DNA from: Bacteroidales bacterium
GTDB lineage: Bacteria; Bacteroidota; Bacteroidia; Bacteroidales; UBA932
Direction of reading: 5' to 3'
Assembly (NCBI GenBank): GCA_021443625.1
Contig: JABUTP010000006.1
Coordinates: forward strand, 17,833-35,441
Length of the DNA stretch: 17,609 nucleotides
Positions within the stretch are counted from its first letter, which is position 1. Each line of letters starts with the position of its first letter. Below, one piece after another: positions 15,767 to 17,609 of this stretch. Both the position numbers and the translations under genes were made by a program. A model generated the notes under the pieces. It was not told the origin of the DNA, made no database searches, and saw only the letters and a program-made list of their open reading frames with translations.

Positions 15767-15823
15767 GTTCTGTACTATACGGGGAAAAGAGAAACTATAA
15801 TCTATACAAAATCACTTTCAGAA

Positions 15824-16225
15824 TTACTCGTCTTGAAAAAGGGCGACAATTGCCATACCAAAAACATAGAGGGCAGTTATGTCTATAAATATGCCAAGAA
15901 TGACGGAAATATAATTGTACTGAATAGATAGTCTCCAAGGATCTGCTATTGTAGAGAATGCAAAAACAATCAATGGAATAATCGAAAGGTATTTTAGGGT
16001 TTTGGTATTCTTAGACAAGAACAGAAGCGGAATCGATATTATTCCTGCTGCAAGATACAGACCATAAGCAAGAATGGGAGCACCAAAAATTATGAATAAA
16101 GTCATAATCCATAGTAACTTAATTCCCATAATATATGGTGTAACGTGATAGAATATTAGCCATAGAAGATAAGCTAAAAGTAAGGAATATATTACACCAC
16201 CGACAAATGATAAAACCTTTTTCAT
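15824..16225 (-). CDS. Hypothetical multi-pass membrane protein (AT-rich gene)
   Basis: This is an unrecognised 133-residue, very hydrophobic protein with about four to five membrane segments (about 5-28, 36-54, 55-71, 77-94 and 104-130). It begins MKKVLSFVGG and ends VALFQDE. No known motif or family signature is visible. Base composition matches the neighbouring 206-residue gene and differs from the metabolic genes. It is the first gene of the apparent pair and faces the leader of the IS element, so its own promoter may have been altered by that insertion; I found no convincing promoter boxes upstream of it. Confidence 0.6.
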   Translation of the reverse strand: MKKVLSFVGGVIYSLLLAYLLWLIFYHVTPYIMGIKLLWIMTLFIIFGAPILAYGLYLAAGIISIPLLFLSKNTKTLKYLSIIPLIVFAFSTIADPWRLSIQYNYISVILGIFIDITALYVFGMAIVALFQDE

Positions 16226-16242
16226 TATTGGATAATTAGTAG

Positions 16243-16421
16243 TGATGCGTTAACTTGAACGCAAGTGTTTATAAGTTATTAATATTTAATGCTTTATGTA
16301 TGTTTTATGCTTTTGACGATTTGAATCGCAACCTGATGCGTTAATTCGGTTCCCTATCGTCACAAGTCATTAATTACAAATTATTTAAATAGCTCTTTGA
16401 CATTTTTCGATTTGAAGTGAG
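16243..16421 (+). repeat. Degenerate direct duplication, ~91-bp period, in the IS leader
   Basis: TGATGCGTTAA occurs at 16243-16253 and 16334-16344, and CGATTTGAA at 16317-16325 and 16408-16416, both exactly 91 bp apart. Aligning 16243-16330 with 16334-16421 by hand without gaps gives 53 identities in 88 positions. This is well above what AT-rich sequence gives by chance, so an old tandem duplication is likely. Confidence 0.5.
16391..16403 (+). promoter_or_regulatory. boxA-like antitermination element in the transposase leader
   Basis: AGCTCTTTGACAT matches the E. coli rrn boxA core TGCTCTTTAACA at 10 of 12 positions and resembles the element before 16S rRNA in Bacteroidetes as I remember it. 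It lies 55 bp before the transposase start on the coding strand. A role in antitermination is inference. Confidence 0.45.
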
Positions 16422-16434
16422 TGTTTCGCTAATT

Positions 16435-16454
16435 TTAGGCTCATAAAAGCCTAA
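16435..16454 (+). promoter_or_regulatory. Hairpin just upstream of the transposase start codon
   Basis: TTAGGCT (16435-16441) and AGCCTAA (16448-16454) form a perfect 7-bp stem with a six-base loop, ending four bases before the ATG at 16459. It lacks a T tract, so it is not a normal terminator; it could limit ribosome access. Confidence 0.5.
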
Positions 16455-16458
16455 GATT

Positions 16459-17609
16459 ATGAACCAAGGCAAGTATGTCTTCTCTCAAGTGATGCAGTAC
16501 TTCCCGCGTTGGGTCTTTGACGATGCCGTTGCAAAGTACAAAGGCGACTATCGCATGAGAATGTCCTGTTTTACACAGTGTCAACACCTGATGTTCGGCC
16601 AGTTGGCTGGATGTAAATCGCTGAACGAAATCGAGTTGGTACTCAAGGCCCATTCCAATTCCCTCTACCATCTGGGTTTTGAATGCACCGTGGACTCATC
16701 CTCTCTTTCAAGAGCCAATGAGGTTCGTGACTACCGGATGTACGAGGAACTTGGTCAGTGGCTCATCAGAAAGGTTCGCCCGATGTATGCAAAGGAGAAC
16801 ATCCCCAATGTATATCTTCCCGGATGGGAGATTTTCGCAATTGACTCGACCACTATCTCTTGCAGCGTAAAGCTTGCTGAATGGGCTCTTGGCAAGTACT
16901 CGAAAGGTGGCGTCAAGATGCACACGGTGTTGGACTTGCGAGGAAGCATACCGGAATCCATCTATATCACCAACAGCAGATGGCATGACAGCAACTTTCT
17001 TGATGTGTACGAACCATACAAATGGGCAATATACACGATGGACAAGGCCTATGTGGACTTCGAGGCACTTTATAGGATGCAGACCAAGGAGACCTACTTC
17101 GTGACCAGACCCAAGGATACCATGAAGTATGATGTGGTTGACACCAACTACAACATCAACGACCTTGCAGGTATTGTCAGCGATCAGACCATACATCTTG
17201 CAGGTTATACCAGCGAGAAGAAGTATCCGGAAGACTTTCGTCTTGTAAAGTTCCATGATGTTGAAAACGATGAAATCATATCATTCATTACCAATAACTT
17301 AGAACTAGGGCCTTTGGAGATTGCAAACATCTATCGCAACCGGTGGCAGATAGAAACGTTCTTCAAGTGGATAAAGGGCAACCTTACCATCAAAGCCCTC
17401 TGGGGATACTCTGAGAATGCCGTCAAGACTCATCTTTGGGTTGCAATCAGCGCCTACTTGTTGCTGGCATGGATGAAAGCTGCATTGAAAAGCCCTCTCT
17501 CTATCACACAGGTAGCGACTATTGTTGAGAAGTCAATCCTAACAAAAGCGAACATCAGGGACTTGCTTGCCCCGGAACCGCTCACAGAAAATCAAAATGA
17601 CAAAGAACT
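16459..17609 (+). CDS. IS4-family transposase (3' end outside window)
   Basis: This DDE transposase moves its insertion sequence by cut-and-paste. It has 383 codons here with no stop, so it runs past the window edge. The catalytic triad is visible: Asp129 in FAIDSTTIS, Asp195 in YTMDKAYVDF, and Glu299. The IS4 signature Y-(2)-R-(3)-E-(6)-K is exact: Tyr292, Arg295, Glu299 and Lys306 in YRNRWQIETFFKWIKG. The N-terminal part (1-80), MNQGKYVFSQVMQYFPRW, resembles the DUF4372-type domain of this group. The start at ATG 16459 follows a hairpin. The frame is intact through all catalytic motifs, so the enzyme may be active. The family is firm; the subgroup (perhaps ISPepr1- or IS4Sa-like) is not resolved. 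The right inverted repeat is not in the window. Confidence 0.93.
   Translation, partial: MNQGKYVFSQVMQYFPRWVFDDAVAKYKGDYRMRMSCFTQCQHLMFGQLAGCKSLNEIELVLKAHSNSLYHLGFECTVDSSSLSRANEVRDYRMYEELGQWLIRKVRPMYAKENIPNVYLPGWEIFAIDSTTISCSVKLAEWALGKYSKGGVKMHTVLDLRGSIPESIYITNSRWHDSNFLDVYEPYKWAIYTMDKAYVDFEALYRMQTKETYFVTRPKDTMKYDVVDTNYNINDLAGIVSDQTIHLAGYTSEKKYPEDFRLVKFHDVENDEIISFITNNLELGPLEIANIYRNRWQIETFFKWIKGNLTIKALWGYSENAVKTHLWVAISAYLLLAWMKAALKSPLSITQVATIVEKSILTKANIRDLLAPEPLTENQNDKE

Larger units (their letters stand above)
16226..16458 (+). other. Noncoding leader between the hypothetical gene and the transposase
   Basis: This 233-bp AT-rich region must hold the left end of the IS element, but the end cannot be fixed because the right end lies outside the window. 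It contains a 6+6+6 inverted repeat TGCGTT/AACGCA (16246-16263), the palindrome CGATT-TG-AATCG (16317-16328), a boxA-like site and a hairpin at the gene start. Two degenerate copies of a unit are offset by 91 bp. No convincing promoter was seen. Confidence 0.6.
16226..17609 (+). mobile_element. IS4-family insertion sequence, left part
   Basis: The element comprises the noncoding leader and the transposase gene. The left boundary lies somewhere between 16226 and about 16390 and is given here only as an outer limit; the right end and target-site duplication are beyond the window. It adjoins an AT-rich accessory segment. Confidence 0.7.

Noticed and set aside
16708..17256. A 182-codon open frame on the - strand inside the transposase
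   Set aside because: It is antisense to the catalytic region of an intact IS4 transposase and has no domain of its own.
14150..17609. A CRISPR array, tRNA gene or integrase-type attachment site in the accessory part
   Set aside because: No regularly spaced repeats, tRNA-like cloverleaf or integrase gene was found; the only repeats are the short ones listed.

Overview
The window looks like chromosomal DNA of a member of the Bacteroidetes, most likely order Bacteroidales. The reasons are a SusC/SusD outer-membrane pair with attached surface lipoproteins, promoters of the TTTG-N19-TAnnTTTG type, A-rich rather than Shine-Dalgarno leaders, and a short-chain type threonine dehydrogenase. I cannot name the genus. 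Most genes are moderately GC-rich (one 60-base sample in susC has 36 G+C). The stretch from about 15,010 to 16,440 is much more AT-rich (one 60-base sample has 18 G+C).

Left part (1-5,180), housekeeping and metabolism. It holds the 3' part of hisS (+), a bidirectional terminator, a YeiH-type membrane transporter (-), an O6-alkylguanine-DNA alkyltransferase (+), then a divergent pair: kbl (-) and an SDR-type L-threonine 3-dehydrogenase, tdh (+). These two enzymes act in sequence, turning threonine into glycine and acetyl-CoA. They are read from back-to-back promoters in a 128-bp gap with a small palindrome between the kbl promoter boxes.

Middle part (5,257-14,067), one nutrient-uptake locus on the + strand. 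The genes are susC-like (with an STN domain), susD-like, a DUF4843 lipoprotein and a PKD-like lipoprotein, with gaps of 18, 6 and 14 bp, closed by a strong terminator. A secreted protein with two thioredoxin domains follows. No glycosidase, protease, ECF sigma factor or FecR-type anti-sigma gene is present, so the substrate is open; peptides are one possibility.

Right part (14,150-17,609), accessory DNA. A PIN-toxin/XRE-antitoxin operon and two AT-rich genes of unknown function (one membrane-anchored, one multi-pass) all lie on the - strand. A + strand IS4-family transposase gene then runs off the window edge. Its leader holds a boxA-like element, a hairpin just before the start codon and a degenerate ~91-bp direct duplication. 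I see no clearly new defence or other system. The least explained pieces are the two-gene AT-rich island, the composite antitoxin and the IS leader.
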